Origin: Sodiomyces alkalinus F11
Lineage: Eukaryota; Ascomycota; Sordariomycetes; Glomerellales; Plectosphaerellaceae
Length of the DNA: 64,000 nt
Direction: 5' to 3'
Assembly (NCBI RefSeq): GCF_003711515.1
Contig: NW_021167081.1
Location: 1,629,568 to 1,693,567, forward strand
Position 1 is the first letter of the stretch. Every line of letters starts with the position of its first letter. The notes beneath the pieces are model-generated. The model saw only the letters and a list, made by a program, of their open reading frames with translations, made no database searches and had not been told where the DNA came from. Below are positions 1 through 10,608 of the stretch, in pieces. The position numbers were made by a program, and so were the translations under genes.

Positions 1-466
1 CCATAATCTTGTGTGTAGCCAGAAAAGGCCAAATAAAATGTCCAGTTGAAAAGATGAAAAAATATGAAAAAAGAAGAAAAAAAGAATTGAAAATCCATTG
101 AAATTTGTTTCTTCCTTTTACCGGTTCTTAGAACTGTATCCAAGTCCTAATGTGTTCCTCCGCTTGGGACAGTCGCCCTTCGCCCCCACCCTGTATTAAC
201 TGCGCCAGCAATCAGATGGGGGTCTAACATTCCTTCCCTCTTTCTCCTCCACGTCTCCGCGTCATGTATTCAGGGTTGAATATAAGCCCTTGTATTCTTG
301 GCTGGTCTAGAAATGGGAGGAAATTCTGGCATCGCAATGTGTACAAAGGAAGCAAGAACGGGCAGGACCCTTCCCGTCTTTGCATTAGTTGGGCCGGTCG
401 ATTCTGAATTTGCCCGACGGCGTCTGCCGCTCCATGACAAACCACCCGCGGTTATCTTTCTCTTTA
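1..466. other. 3' flank of the subtilisin gene
   Basis: This stretch lies downstream of the minus-strand subtilisin stop codon and should hold its 3' UTR and terminator. It is A-rich over 30-100. The short open frames in it show no signal peptide or recognisable domain. No other gene is supported. Confidence 0.6.
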
Positions 467-1858
467 CTATAGGTTTCCGTTGTTGGCAATGAGGCCCGTG
501 GTATCCGGGGCGTTGTTCAGGACACGGGCCGGGCTGGCCTGGGCGAGTTGAAGGATGCGGGCGGTGAGCTGATCCGGGTTGTTGATGTTCTCGAAAGCCA
601 TGAGGTAGGCCGCGAGGCCGGCAACATGAGGGGAAGCCATGGAGGTGCCGCTGAGCGTCTCGTTGGCAGTCCTCGAGGTGATGCTGGCAGAGAGGACGTT
701 AACGCCGGCAGCAAAGACGTCAACGGCGGCGCCGTGGTTGGAGAAGCGAGCCTTGCGGTCGTTGAGGGCGTCGATGGCACCGACGGTGATGGCACTGGGG
801 GCCGAGGCGGGGGACGTGTTACCGGCGTCCTGGTTCTCGTTCCCTGCGGCAACAACGCAGACGACGCCGGCATCGTGGAGGGCCTCGACGGCACGGTTGA
901 CTGCGTTCGAGCGGGGGCCGCCGAGAGACATGTTCATCACAGCCTTTCCGCGGAGGTTCCTGCGGGCTACGTCGTTGGCGACTGCGTGTGTCCTGGTAAG
1001 CATTTGGCACCAAGGGTGAAAGGGAGGGGAAGGGGAGGGGAAGGGAAGGGGAGGGGAAGGGGAAGGGGAAGGGAAAGGGGAAGGGAAAGGGGAAGGGAAA
1101 GGGGAAGGAGACGTACTAAACTGCAGACCGTCCAGGACACCAGAGTTGGAACCAGACCCATCACCGTCAAGCACCTTGATAGCAACAACGTTGGCGCTCT
1201 TGGCGACTCCGTAGGTCTGACCGGCGGCCGTACCAGCAACGTGAGTACCGTGGCCGTTCTCGTCCTCGTCGATCCTGTCGACGGTGTTGGTGCCCCACCT
1301 GGCACGACCGGTGAACTCGGTGTGATCGATGCGAACTCCGGTGTCGACGACGTAGATGGTGATGTCCTCGCCAGCAGTGGTGTCGAAGATGTAGTTCTTC
1401 CGTGCCCCAGGCTCGGCGTTCGACAGACGGGCGAGGCCAGGCTGAGCATTCAGCTGGGCCACGGTGGCGGCCAGGTGGACCTTGGTATCGGCCTCGACGT
1501 AGGCGACCTCGGGCTCGGCCATGATTTCCAGGATCATGGCGTCATCGGATTCGAAGGACAGGGCGCGCCAGCCGCTCATGGAGAGGGCGTGGACTTCGGT
1601 GCTGAGGAGCTGACCATGGAGACCACGCTTTTCAATGTTGCGACGCTTGACGAAGTCCACAATCTCGGCTTGCCTAAAGTCGATGGCATCATCGTCAAAG
1701 GTGTTGTTGTAGACGACGATATAGCGGTTGGGGATGATGTCGGCGGCATCGGCATTCGCAACAGGTACGCCCAAGAAGCTTCCTGGCTGCGGAATAACCG
1801 CCGCCAGAGCAGTGAGGGGCAGTAGAAGAGCCGTCAGAACATTTTGGAGACGAGCCAT
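467..1858 (-). CDS. secreted subtilisin-like serine protease (S8, proteinase K type)
   Basis: Two exons, 1858-1117 and 981-467, join in frame to give 418 aa. An extracellular endopeptidase made as a pre-pro-enzyme is expected. Residues 1-20 form a hydrophobic signal peptide, about 44-130 an I9-type inhibitor propeptide (starts NRYIVVY), and the rest the S8 catalytic domain. The triad is visible: Asp172 in VVDTGVR, His203 in GHGTHVAGT and Ser361 in GTSMASPH. The intron (1116-982, 135 bp, GTACGT donor, CAG acceptor) joins GLQF to IANDVARR, which fits the family. It is almost wholly pyrimidine on the sense strand and has no in-frame stop, so an unspliced message would still read through to 463 aa with a Pro/Ser-rich insert. 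The ATG at 1858 is the only start that leaves a signal peptide. Family assignment is firm; physiological role (nutrition, virulence or autolysis) is not shown. Confidence 0.95.
   Translation of the reverse strand: MARLQNVLTALLLPLTALAAVIPQPGSFLGVPVANADAADIIPNRYIVVYNNTFDDDAIDFRQAEIVDFVKRRNIEKRGLHGQLLSTEVHALSMSGWRALSFESDDAMILEIMAEPEVAYVEADTKVHLAATVAQLNAQPGLARLSNAEPGARKNYIFDTTAGEDITIYVVDTGVRIDHTEFTGRARWGTNTVDRIDEDENGHGTHVAGTAAGQTYGVAKSANVVAIKVLDGDGSGSNSGVLDGLQFSTSPSPFPSPFPSPFPSPSPSPPLPFPSPSPPFHPWCQMLTRTHAVANDVARRNLRGKAVMNMSLGGPRSNAVNRAVEALHDAGVVCVVAAGNENQDAGNTSPASAPSAITVGAIDALNDRKARFSNHGAAVDVFAAGVNVLSASITSRTANETLSGTSMASPHVAGLAAYLMAFENINNPDQLTARILQLAQASPARVLNNAPDTTGLIANNGNL
1018..1111. repeat. 94-nt homopurine GGGGAAGGGA tract inside the subtilisin intron
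   Basis: Every base from 1018 to 1111 on the plus strand is A or G, in near-repeats of GGGGAAGGGA and GGGGAAGGGGAA. It fills most of the 135-bp intron of the subtilisin gene, where it reads as a polypyrimidine run on the sense strand just after the splice donor. Runs of four G suggest possible quadruplex or triplex structure (inference). Confidence 0.95.
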
Positions 1859-4240
1859 GATGGCGGTTTCGGAAGACGAAGTCGCAACGGTGTATGGATG
1901 AGAATCGAGATGGGGTTAATCAAGTTTGAGGTACTATCGCGAGGTACCAAGTGCTGAAAAAGGGGTAAAAAAAAAAAAAAAAAAGGAGAAACGAGGAGAA
2001 AAAAGAAAGAAAAAAAAGAAAGAAACACAGCAGCAGGGTTGAGTCGGAGGCTGGCTCGTCGACAACAGCTGGATAGAAGGTTGGAAAGAAGGGGGTAGCC
2101 GAGGCCAAAGAATGGACGACCGCACGTCTATATGAGGTAGAAGAAAGGTAGGAAAAAGGCTGATAGTGAACGTCGCGAAGGCAAACGGGAATGTGTAGGA
2201 ACCAGTCCGAGAAGCCGACTCAGATAGCGTGAGAGGGGGCGGAAGGGGGGGGAACCGGCGTAGCAGCTAAGGAGTGCGTAGTGCGTGTCGTCGGTCGAGA
2301 CCGAAAGGCGTTGTTGGTAGCAGAGAGTGACGCGAGTCAAGATATATGGCAAGGGTCGGTCCTCTACAACTGACTGTCTCCGAAGCTCGGCGGATGACGA
2401 TCAACTCAGTTCTGACTCGGCCGTTTTGTGCAGGCCGGCTGACTAGGATCTCAACCAAACAGGCCAGGCAACGAGAAGGAGAGAAGGTGAAGAAAACAAA
2501 AACGGAATAATACTAAATTGGTTTGACTCGCAAATATACGGTCAAAAGAGAGGGACGAGAGAAAGGGCGAGACGGAAAAGGACGTACGGGGAGGGGACGG
2601 GGTGAAAGGGACGGGGAGAGAAAGAGAGAGAGGGGATCGTCACAAAAATTAGCGGTGGTTCCCGGGACTTATTTACAGGAGAGGACAATAGCCGGCCAGG
2701 GGTTGAGGCCGAGATTCAGATGGGCTTATTAGGCAGGAGAGCGGCTAGCCTGCTTGACAGGATATCCATGACCCTGATCCTGGCCTGATTTGCAGGCGAA
2801 GTTGACAACTTGACCACGACGTATGGTTCTCCATCGAAATAAGAGTCGGAGGTTATTGTTCACCTGCCCATTGATCTGGAGCGGAAAATATCCAATGAAC
2901 GAAGAATAGAAATGACAGGGGGACAAAGAGGCCAGGATACGGCCACTTCTTTGAGCCATTCAGGGGGGGGATTGTGGGATCGAATAATAGCAGATGTTTC
3001 CAGCAAAAAGTGAAGCGTCAGAGAAGAGAACCGAAGTCGAGGTGAAAGGACCGTTGCTGGTGGGGAAAATCCGGAGGTAATTACCTTACGTTGTACGTGC
3101 AACGTACCAGGCGCTAGGCGGTCAGGTACTGATGCTTCCCGGGGGTGGCGTACGCTAGCGTCCATTCAAAACACCGCTTCTCGGTACGTACCCGCCGAGT
3201 CCCCCTTGAACGAGGCGGGTACATGGCAGATCCACCCCCCTGATTGGTCTACACTTCAAACAGCTCATACCCCTAGGACGATCCGACCGGTTTAAACCCC
3301 TGTATGGAGCCGGGTCCGCTTGGGTCTGTTCTCCAATCTCAAACAACCAGCCGGATTAGAAAAGAGGAACCAAGGATGGTCTGGAAAATCCAAAGCGGAA
3401 ACAACGCCGGATGTACAAAGTACTCTCTACGTTGTAAATGCCAGGCCTTGAGAGTACGAGTTCAGTGCTGCACTCTCTGGGCGGTTGTTCACAATACCTT
3501 ACTTTTAGGCCATTGTACATAAGGTACTCCGTGGTCAATCCGTCGAGATGGTTCGCTGGTGATGGCGTTGACGTTGGATAGTGTGGCTTCATCTACCTTA
3601 CCTTAGTTATGCGCCTCAGTCGTGCCACAACGTTGTGATCCTCTTCTGTCTGACCAACAAATTGATATCAGGAGAAACTTCAAAGGGGGGAAAGCGTTGC
3701 TAAAATACACTAGAAGGAACTGACACCCCCCATTCGGCCGATAGAAGTGGAATTCGCCGGTGGATTCTAGCTTACGCCACCCCATCCGTGCTAGGCGCTC
3801 CTAAACCAAGCCACTGACCATGCCAAAAGGATAGCGAAGAGCTCAAGTCACGTCCTTGCCATGGTCGATTCTGTCATGTTTCCTGCAAGGAACCGAGGAG
3901 CGGGCGTTCGTGCTTCGTGCAGAAAATAGACGATCTGCCGCAACTTCGTCTGGGCATCCTTTTCCCCAGACTCGCGGAGAACGTTTGTTTCATGCCATGA
4001 TCACCCGTTCTAAAACGGTTCTGAGGCTTGGGCCTTCCGATGCTTGTCCCATGCTCGAGCAGTGAGCAAGCAGTAGGATCGCACCGTGTCAAGGAAATGG
4101 TCTGGCGGCAAAGGGTATCGTGAGAAGAGCGTGACAGCGCATACCTTCTTCTTGCCTCTTCGGAGCCGCACAGTCGTGGGAACATGCTGAATGGAATGCG
4201 GAGGGCGGAGGCGGTTTCAGGGTCTATAGCAGACGACCTT

Positions 4241-4262
4241 AAGGTACCTAGGTACCTAGGTA
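4241..4262. repeat. intergenic GGTACCTA palindromic motif
   Basis: Two overlapping copies of GGTACCTAGGTACCT stand here. Related copies lie at 6535-6566, 13909-13930, 14617-14650, 19068-19190, 27581-27597, 32489-32507, 40308-40323, 43461-43482, 61851-61866, 62311-62326 and 62555-62579, all outside the coding exons called here. Confidence 0.7.
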
Positions 4263-7200
4263 AAAACAAAGTATCCGTACTCCGTATCCGTACTTTACCT
4301 GCAACGCTAGACACAACTCCGCCTACAAACAAACAAAAAAAGGAAAACCCATTCCAGACATGATCGTGGAATCGGGATTCAGTTCTGCTCGACCTTTCCC
4401 TTCACTTATCACCAAAAGTGGAAGATGTTCCCGCCGACGGTGCCACCCGGCTAGAACACTAACTTCTAACTTGATGATTATTCAATATTAGGCTAGCTTC
4501 TCTGCACCCCGTCCATCGGAGACATGCATGCGCCCCGCCACCATGATTGGTCAGTGCGGGAAGCGGAGGGGGGAGATTATGAAACAGTCCCTCTGATGCT
4601 TCTCACGATGCATTTGCTTCAGATTTGACAGGCATTCTAAGAAAGGACTCTAGCCTCGCCGGATCCCCTCCTCCGTACTTCGTACTTTACGTACGAACAT
4701 CCATCTTCTGCAACGCTGCTTTAGGCTGGTCTGACCAAGGCCGCCGGCACAGCAACGCGGGGAAAAGCCCTTGAGCTCGACCATAACCATGTGACCTCGA
4801 CGGTCAAGGGGTTTATAATGCGAAGTAATTATGGCATCGACCCATAATTAGGGGAAGAACACTGGCGATTCGAGCGCTTGATGAGCTGCGAGGGCCTAAG
4901 CTGAAGCTTTTTGCTACCTATAGTCTCGGATGCCAAAACATGGCTAGTTAAGTTCGGTATCAGCATGCGAAGCACGAATGTCTTTTTCTTTCAGTCGGGA
5001 CGAACGATTCACGGCGTTTGGGCCCGCCGCCGCTCCTGATCGAACCATGCCGTGCGAGTGTATTCGTGCTTTGCACTTTGGCCTCGGCCGTCGTGCTGCG
5101 GCACCCACAGGACCAAGTGGAGAGGCCGCGCCGGCGGTAGATCCGAAACAAAATAAAAAACCGAGACGAGTTCCTCCGCTGTCCCGATCCGTCTGTGGGG
5201 CGTTTCCTCATTCATCTACGGAAGAGCTGAGTGCCTGTCCGAGTATTACAGATCGATGATACCAGGCCTGGACGTCCTTTGCTACGACGCAGCGTTGCCT
5301 CCTGATCTTAATAATTGCCGCATGCCTGGCATGTTTATGACGCCAAGCGGAGATACTGGGGAAGCACAGGACGTGCGTCGTAATTAGATGCCAGAAGTGC
5401 CTTCGATCCATCAGGTCCCCTACCGCCGATCCGCTGTGCTGAGCTAGTTTATGTGGCGTCCGGGGACCGCTATCTACGGAAAAACCAACGAACAATTCGG
5501 ATGGCACTATTTTGACCCCGGCGTCTGTCTGGGTTGTTGCAACTACATGCCTCCTCTTAGGGGTGCGCTGTACTGAGCTCAAGGAATCCATCCAGCCAAC
5601 TCCCCCGTCTGATTCCGAGGACTTTGTGACCGGCGAAATTCCGTGCAAAGCAAGCCAGGTAGAGAGGAGGAGCTCCGAAACTCGGTCTGTAGATATACCA
5701 GGCACGGAACGACCCATATGTCGTGCATCTCTTCATGGTTGCTAGAAGCGAGGTTCATGTCCATTGACTCGGCCCAAGGCCCCTGTTCTTGCAATAGACA
5801 GTGTCCGTTGAAAACACTCCCAACGAGTCGTGTGTCGGTGAGGTAGAGTCGTGTACGGATATATCCCCATATAGGCACGAGTTGTACCCTTGCCACGACG
5901 CACCGGCTCGAGTCGGGTCGGATCTTCCCTGACATGATGGGAATCGGGATAGCGTCACCGCTATGAGGCCATAACTTATAAGGGAAGCGTTTTCGAGAAC
6001 CATCACCGGACCCGTGGCATGTCGTCCTACTTCGTACAACACCACGGTTACTAGCAACCTATACGAGTCAGGAGCTGGCATGACCGACACCCAACCTATC
6101 GTGATTACCCAGGTGTGTCTTGCGAATGTGCCCGAAATAATACGACGGTGTTTATCTAAGCCCAAACAAAGTTGGACGATTAGTCGCGCGTCTTGTGTAG
6201 TTTCCGAGGCATCTCAGATAGATGGGCGAAAGTCCGTCAAGATGGGTGAAGAGACATGCGGAATGTCTTTGGCTCGAGCAGTGCACTAAAGTCAGTCCTA
6301 GGTCATGTGCCTGCCCTGGTACCAATCTAAAGTTCTAAACTTGGGTCTAAATCTCCTACGGATATGAACTCGTGAAGTCGTGATGTTGGCAAGGTGATGT
6401 TGTCTGGGTTGATATGGGGGTACTTTAGTCCGCACCCCGGCGCTTATATGATAGCGGTACTCGACTGTTTGATTATACACCACCATGTTGCACAGGACAA
6501 GAAGTTGCACCATCACGGCATTATCAGGTGTATTCTAGGTACTTAGTACCTTAATTTAAGGTACTGTTGGTCCAATTTCAACGGCTGACATGACTTGCTG
6601 CAATAACAACGCCCCGTCTTTCAAAGTTCATCACGACGGGTCGTCTCGTATCGCGTTCCCTACGCGGAGACAGGTATCTGTACATACACGTGCTACCTTG
6701 GTACTACGCAATGTAAAGTACAAATACCTCGCAGAATCAAGTGAGATGGAAACTGGGGAGGCACGCGACCCCACCCCCAAGCGTAGACCGCGTAAAGTGA
6801 GCTGGCGCCGTCCATCATCCATCCACACCCATCCAGTATTCTCCTGCAGGTCATTCGTGTCCCCAATCTCCCTTATCCCTGCCCAATTTCCCTTTCCCTC
6901 TTCGCTGTAATTCCCATTACCGTCTGTCCGATTTGACTGTTTGGTCTTTTCCTCTCCTCCACTGGCCTCATCTTTTTTCATTTTCCCTTTTCTTCTCCCC
7001 CTTGTCCATGTCATGCGATACATTGTATGTTGTTTGACACGGATTATTCGTACCACTTTAACCTCCCCTTCCACCAGTGAGCGATTGACAGACATACCTT
7101 AGTCCGGTCTTTCAGTTATCTGCCCGATCCCGGTCATTCATTCGTCCCGTCGAGGCCTTTCCCTCATCCTTGGAACCTCATTTCCCACCTGCCCACCCCC

Positions 7201-7387
7201 GCTCGTCATCACCGGTGTATACTTTATTTAGGCTTGTGAGGATCGGCAACGCAACGGCCCACCCTGGACATTTGTTTCTTCTGACACCCTTCTAATTATC
7301 GCTTCAACAGCACGCTTCATCTAACATCGAGGGACAACAAGGACGACAAGCAACTTTTTCACAAAGACGATCACTTATACCCATTGA

Positions 7388-7429
7388 ATGAAGACTTCAC
7401 TGCCAGGTACTAGAATGAGCTCGTCTTAG
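7388..7429 (+). promoter_or_regulatory. possible 13-codon uORF in the F-box gene leader
   Basis: An ATG at 7388 opens a 13-codon frame closed by TAG at 7427-7429, and a minimal ATG-TAA lies at 7541-7546. A further ATG at 7546 opens a frame that runs past the main start at 7644. They matter only if this leader is transcribed and not spliced; an AG acceptor-like site (TTTTACAG) near 7600 means a leader intron could remove them. Confidence 0.35.
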
Positions 7430-7643
7430 CCACTTCACCTCGACCCCGCCTGTCCTGCGACCTTTAGGAGTATCACCTCACGTCAATATTGTATTCCCGA
7501 CATCCGCGAGGGGAAAACATCAATAAACAAAACAATTGCCATGTAATGGGCACAGTGTCAACAGACGACCAAAGCAGCTTTGACTACTTATTTATACATT
7601 TTACAGAGGTGCGGAACTCCAGCGCTGCGAAAACAACAGTGCC

Positions 7644-9566
7644 ATGCCAGATCTCGCCGGAGAAGATGGGCCTCAGGCCGGTTGTGACGCCCACCTCGAC
7701 GTCAAGTCTCAAGACCGAGATATCGGGATAGTCACGCGGGGCTCGCGGGTAGACTCCCTTGGAAAGGCTGACGAAGAACCGACCCGTATCGCCGTTACCA
7801 CCGCCTTCCCCAATCCTTCCTCGAACCCAGTGTCGCCGGGCCCTTCCAGTCCGCCTTTGGAACAAGCCCGGGACCCCGACTTCGTCCCGCCCGCGCGCCC
7901 TAGCAGCACGCCCTTTTTATATCCCGAACATCGCGACGCGACCTGCTGCCGCCCCCTATCCTCCGACGATGACGAACCAGCCACGGCCCAACAAGACGAC
8001 GAGACTGCGGTCCCCTCCCCCGCCGACCCGAGCCAGAAGAACGGCAGCTTGAACAACCTACCTCCAGAAATTGTCGAGGTCATTCTGGATCATCTGTTTG
8101 GCTACCGCGTATCGGCCAATTCAAAAAGCTCCCTGCACATGCACAGCGTCACCAAAAGCTGGAACACGGCCTTGCGCCATGCCCGCAGGAAAGAGGTCTC
8201 GTCCTTGGCTCTGGTCAGTCCTTCTTGGAGGGTCTTGGTCCAACAGCGGCTCTTCCGCCACCTCAAACTCAGGGCCACCACCGACTATCTCGGCATGGCC
8301 GCCCTCTTCTTGACCAACCGGCCCTATCTGCGGTCCTACGTCAAGCATGTCGAGCTCTGGTTCCCCGTCTTCCAGCCCAGACATGGGCCGCTGACCAGCA
8401 ACGGGCCGATACACTTGCCGTTCCCGTTCCCGCCGCCGAGGAACAACAACCAGGGAGCAACCGAGACGTATCTGCGGACGACCGCAAACTGCACGCTCGA
8501 AGAAGCCCTCATCTTCGTCCTCTCCGTGCTGCCCAGCGCGATCGTCCTGACTCTCGAGGGAGGGGAGCGGAAGAAGGCGCCCAAGGTGGTGCATACCTCG
8601 TGGGCGAAGCCTGACGAGTCGTATCTGCCCGTCCTGCCGGGCGTGCGCACCCTCGTTACGAAGGGGCAGTGGAACCTGCTGCGCACCGACGAGGACTTCA
8701 AGGCCATCCTCTCGTCCCTGCCCAACCTGGCCGAGTGGCACGGATCGTACAGCAAACCCAAGTCGAAGAGCTACCTCAGCATGTACCGAGCCTTGCCCAT
8801 GCTACCCGCCCACCTGACGAGCCTCCACCTGAATCTGGAGAGCGACTACCGGCGAGAGCTGTCCTGCCCGGCCTTCTTCATGAAAGTCTCCAGTAAGATC
8901 CACTTCTGCCTAGGACTGGCCGAGGCGACGCTGCCCCTCGAGCGCCTGTCCTACACCGGCCGCGTCTGCAAGGTCTTCTTCCTCGCCCTCGCGGCCCGCA
9001 GCGACCCGAGGATGAGCAAGATCAAGTCCATCGATATCACCGTCAAGAACTGCTGCCGGAACTCGCACCAATATCACGATTCGGGGAGCGGGATCCAGGA
9101 CATGCAGTTCATCTCTTCGTTCGAGCTTCTTGTCGTCGCCGCAATCCGCGCTCTGAGCAAACTTCCTAGGCTCGAGTACCTCCGCATTCGATTCATCGAC
9201 CTGGGTTCGTGGCCTCCCTTTTATATATATATAGAAACCTATTTCATTGTGATTGATTCGGAACATGTAAAAAAAAGCTAACACGTCTCGAAAAAAACAG
9301 ATTCCCCTGTCCCGCCTCTGAATCCTTACTTCCTGCTCAGGGGTAATACGTGCTGGGGGGTTTGGAGCGACTTTATCCTGACGGAGCTGCACAAGGCCAG
9401 GCCGACGGCCCAGTTTGAAGAATTGAGCGATTCGTTCGGCGAGATCGGCTACAACAAGGAGGGACGGCTGGTTATCAGCACGGCCCCGACCTCCAAGTCC
9501 CAGTTTCGGTCTCTTAAGCTGGCCAATTATGCATTGTTGTCGGGATCTATTGCCGGCGCCTCTTGA
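7644..9566 (+). CDS. F-box-like protein
   Basis: Two exons, 7644-9204 and 9301-9566, give 608 aa. F-box proteins bring substrates to SCF ubiquitin ligases through Skp1. Residues 1-138 are Pro/Ser-rich and probably disordered. Residues about 139-208 look like a fungal F-box: LPPEIVEVILDHL, then after an insert ALVSPSWR and LFRHLKL. The rest, with scattered LxxLxxL spacing, may be a degenerate Leu-rich substrate domain. The intron (9205-9300, 96 bp) has a GTTCGT donor, a CTAAC branch site near 9278 and a CAG acceptor; the join makes ...RFIDLDSPVPP... and length is divisible by three. Without splicing the frame ends at 9281. The substrate cannot be told. The start at 7644 is the first ATG of the frame. 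Confidence 0.75.
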
Positions 9567-10608
9567 AGAATTTGACACCATCTAGCTGCGACAAATGGCG
9601 GGATTTTTTTTCCTTTTTTTCTCCTTTTCCACTCACCCCGGACGGGATATGCATTACATGGCCCAGCACAGCCCCTGTCTTGACGACGGCTCATGACGAC
9701 CTCTCATATTTTCTCTCTCTCTTTTTTTCTTTTTTTTCGCCTTTGGTTTTGTGAGGCATGGATTTCTGATCTTCTTCCTTATTGAGGGGCATGAGGGCGT
9801 TCGTTGGGAATCTCCGTGGAACCTGCGGAAGCTGGGAGAGGCATACCCCTTTTGGTGTTTTGGGTTTGGGCGTTAAAAGGGCATTCGGATTATTTCCTCT
9901 TTTTCCGTTTTCTACTGGTTCCCTTTTCTACTGCTTCCCTTGGGGAAGAGATGGATTTGCTACAGCTGGGACGCAGAGTGATTATAATCTGAGCGAGATG
10001 ACAAATCACATACTACTTGATATCTACTTCGTACAGAAGCACGCAAAGGCCAATTAAGGCTCACGAGTCAATCACGGCTTAGTCAGCCACATATGGTGGA
10101 CTTGCTTCACACCGAGATTCGCCGTCAGGATCCATCCTCTACCTTACCTGAGGCAACAAACTTGACCAAGCCGAATTTGGGAGATTGAGTCCTGTCATTT
10201 CCGAACGATTCATTGACATCGTCAACATAGACCTTTCCCCGTCGCTTCACATTAGCTGCCTGTTTTGTTTGAAATATTCAAGATACGCTCCCACAACCCT
10301 TTTCTGAGGCTTCGTCCGCCCCATCTACGAACAGGTTGCCCCTACAGACTTTATTATTATTTACCTGAAGAGTGAGCCCCTTAATCCTTCAATCCCCATG
10401 CTGATCATTTTTAAGACTGACTAAATCTAGATCTTTCTTTTCTTTATCTTTTTATACCTGCTCCTCATTTTTGAAGAAACATTCGCACGCTCTTTTTGAT
10501 GTTGGTGGTCTGGTCATCAACACGACGTCCTCGAGCTTAGTACACAGAGTCTGGGTAGACGCAGAGCTTTTGAACATCCAACTACTAGAGTCAACGGCCA
10601 ACGCAATC
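9567..10608. promoter_or_regulatory. intergenic region: F-box 3' end and DNA glycosylase promoter/leader
   Basis: T-rich runs follow the F-box stop codon (9606-9740). Nothing coding is supported between 9567 and 10608. A likely leader intron of the next gene lies at 10372-10430 (GTGAGC donor, CTGAC branch, TAG acceptor). An ATG at 10499 opens a 13-codon uORF closed by TAG at 10538-10540, upstream of the glycosylase start. Confidence 0.5.

Larger units (their letters stand above)
1859..7643. other. 5.8-kb gene-poor stretch
   Basis: The first few hundred bases are the promoter and leader of the subtilisin gene, with A/purine runs at 1969-2030 and 2470-2640. The remainder has only open frames under about 170 codons on both strands. 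None shows a signal peptide, a known motif or splice-joined continuity that I can recognise. It contains copies of the intergenic palindrome (4241-4262, 6535-6566) and TACTCCGTA-like motifs near 3526, 4278 and 4672. I see no transposase, reverse transcriptase, terminal repeat or heavy AT bias. The last 250 bp is the leader of the F-box gene. Confidence 0.5.

Noticed and set aside
548..1825. 425-codon plus-strand frame
   Set aside because: It is the antisense shadow of the subtilisin gene; the minus strand has the triad and signal peptide.
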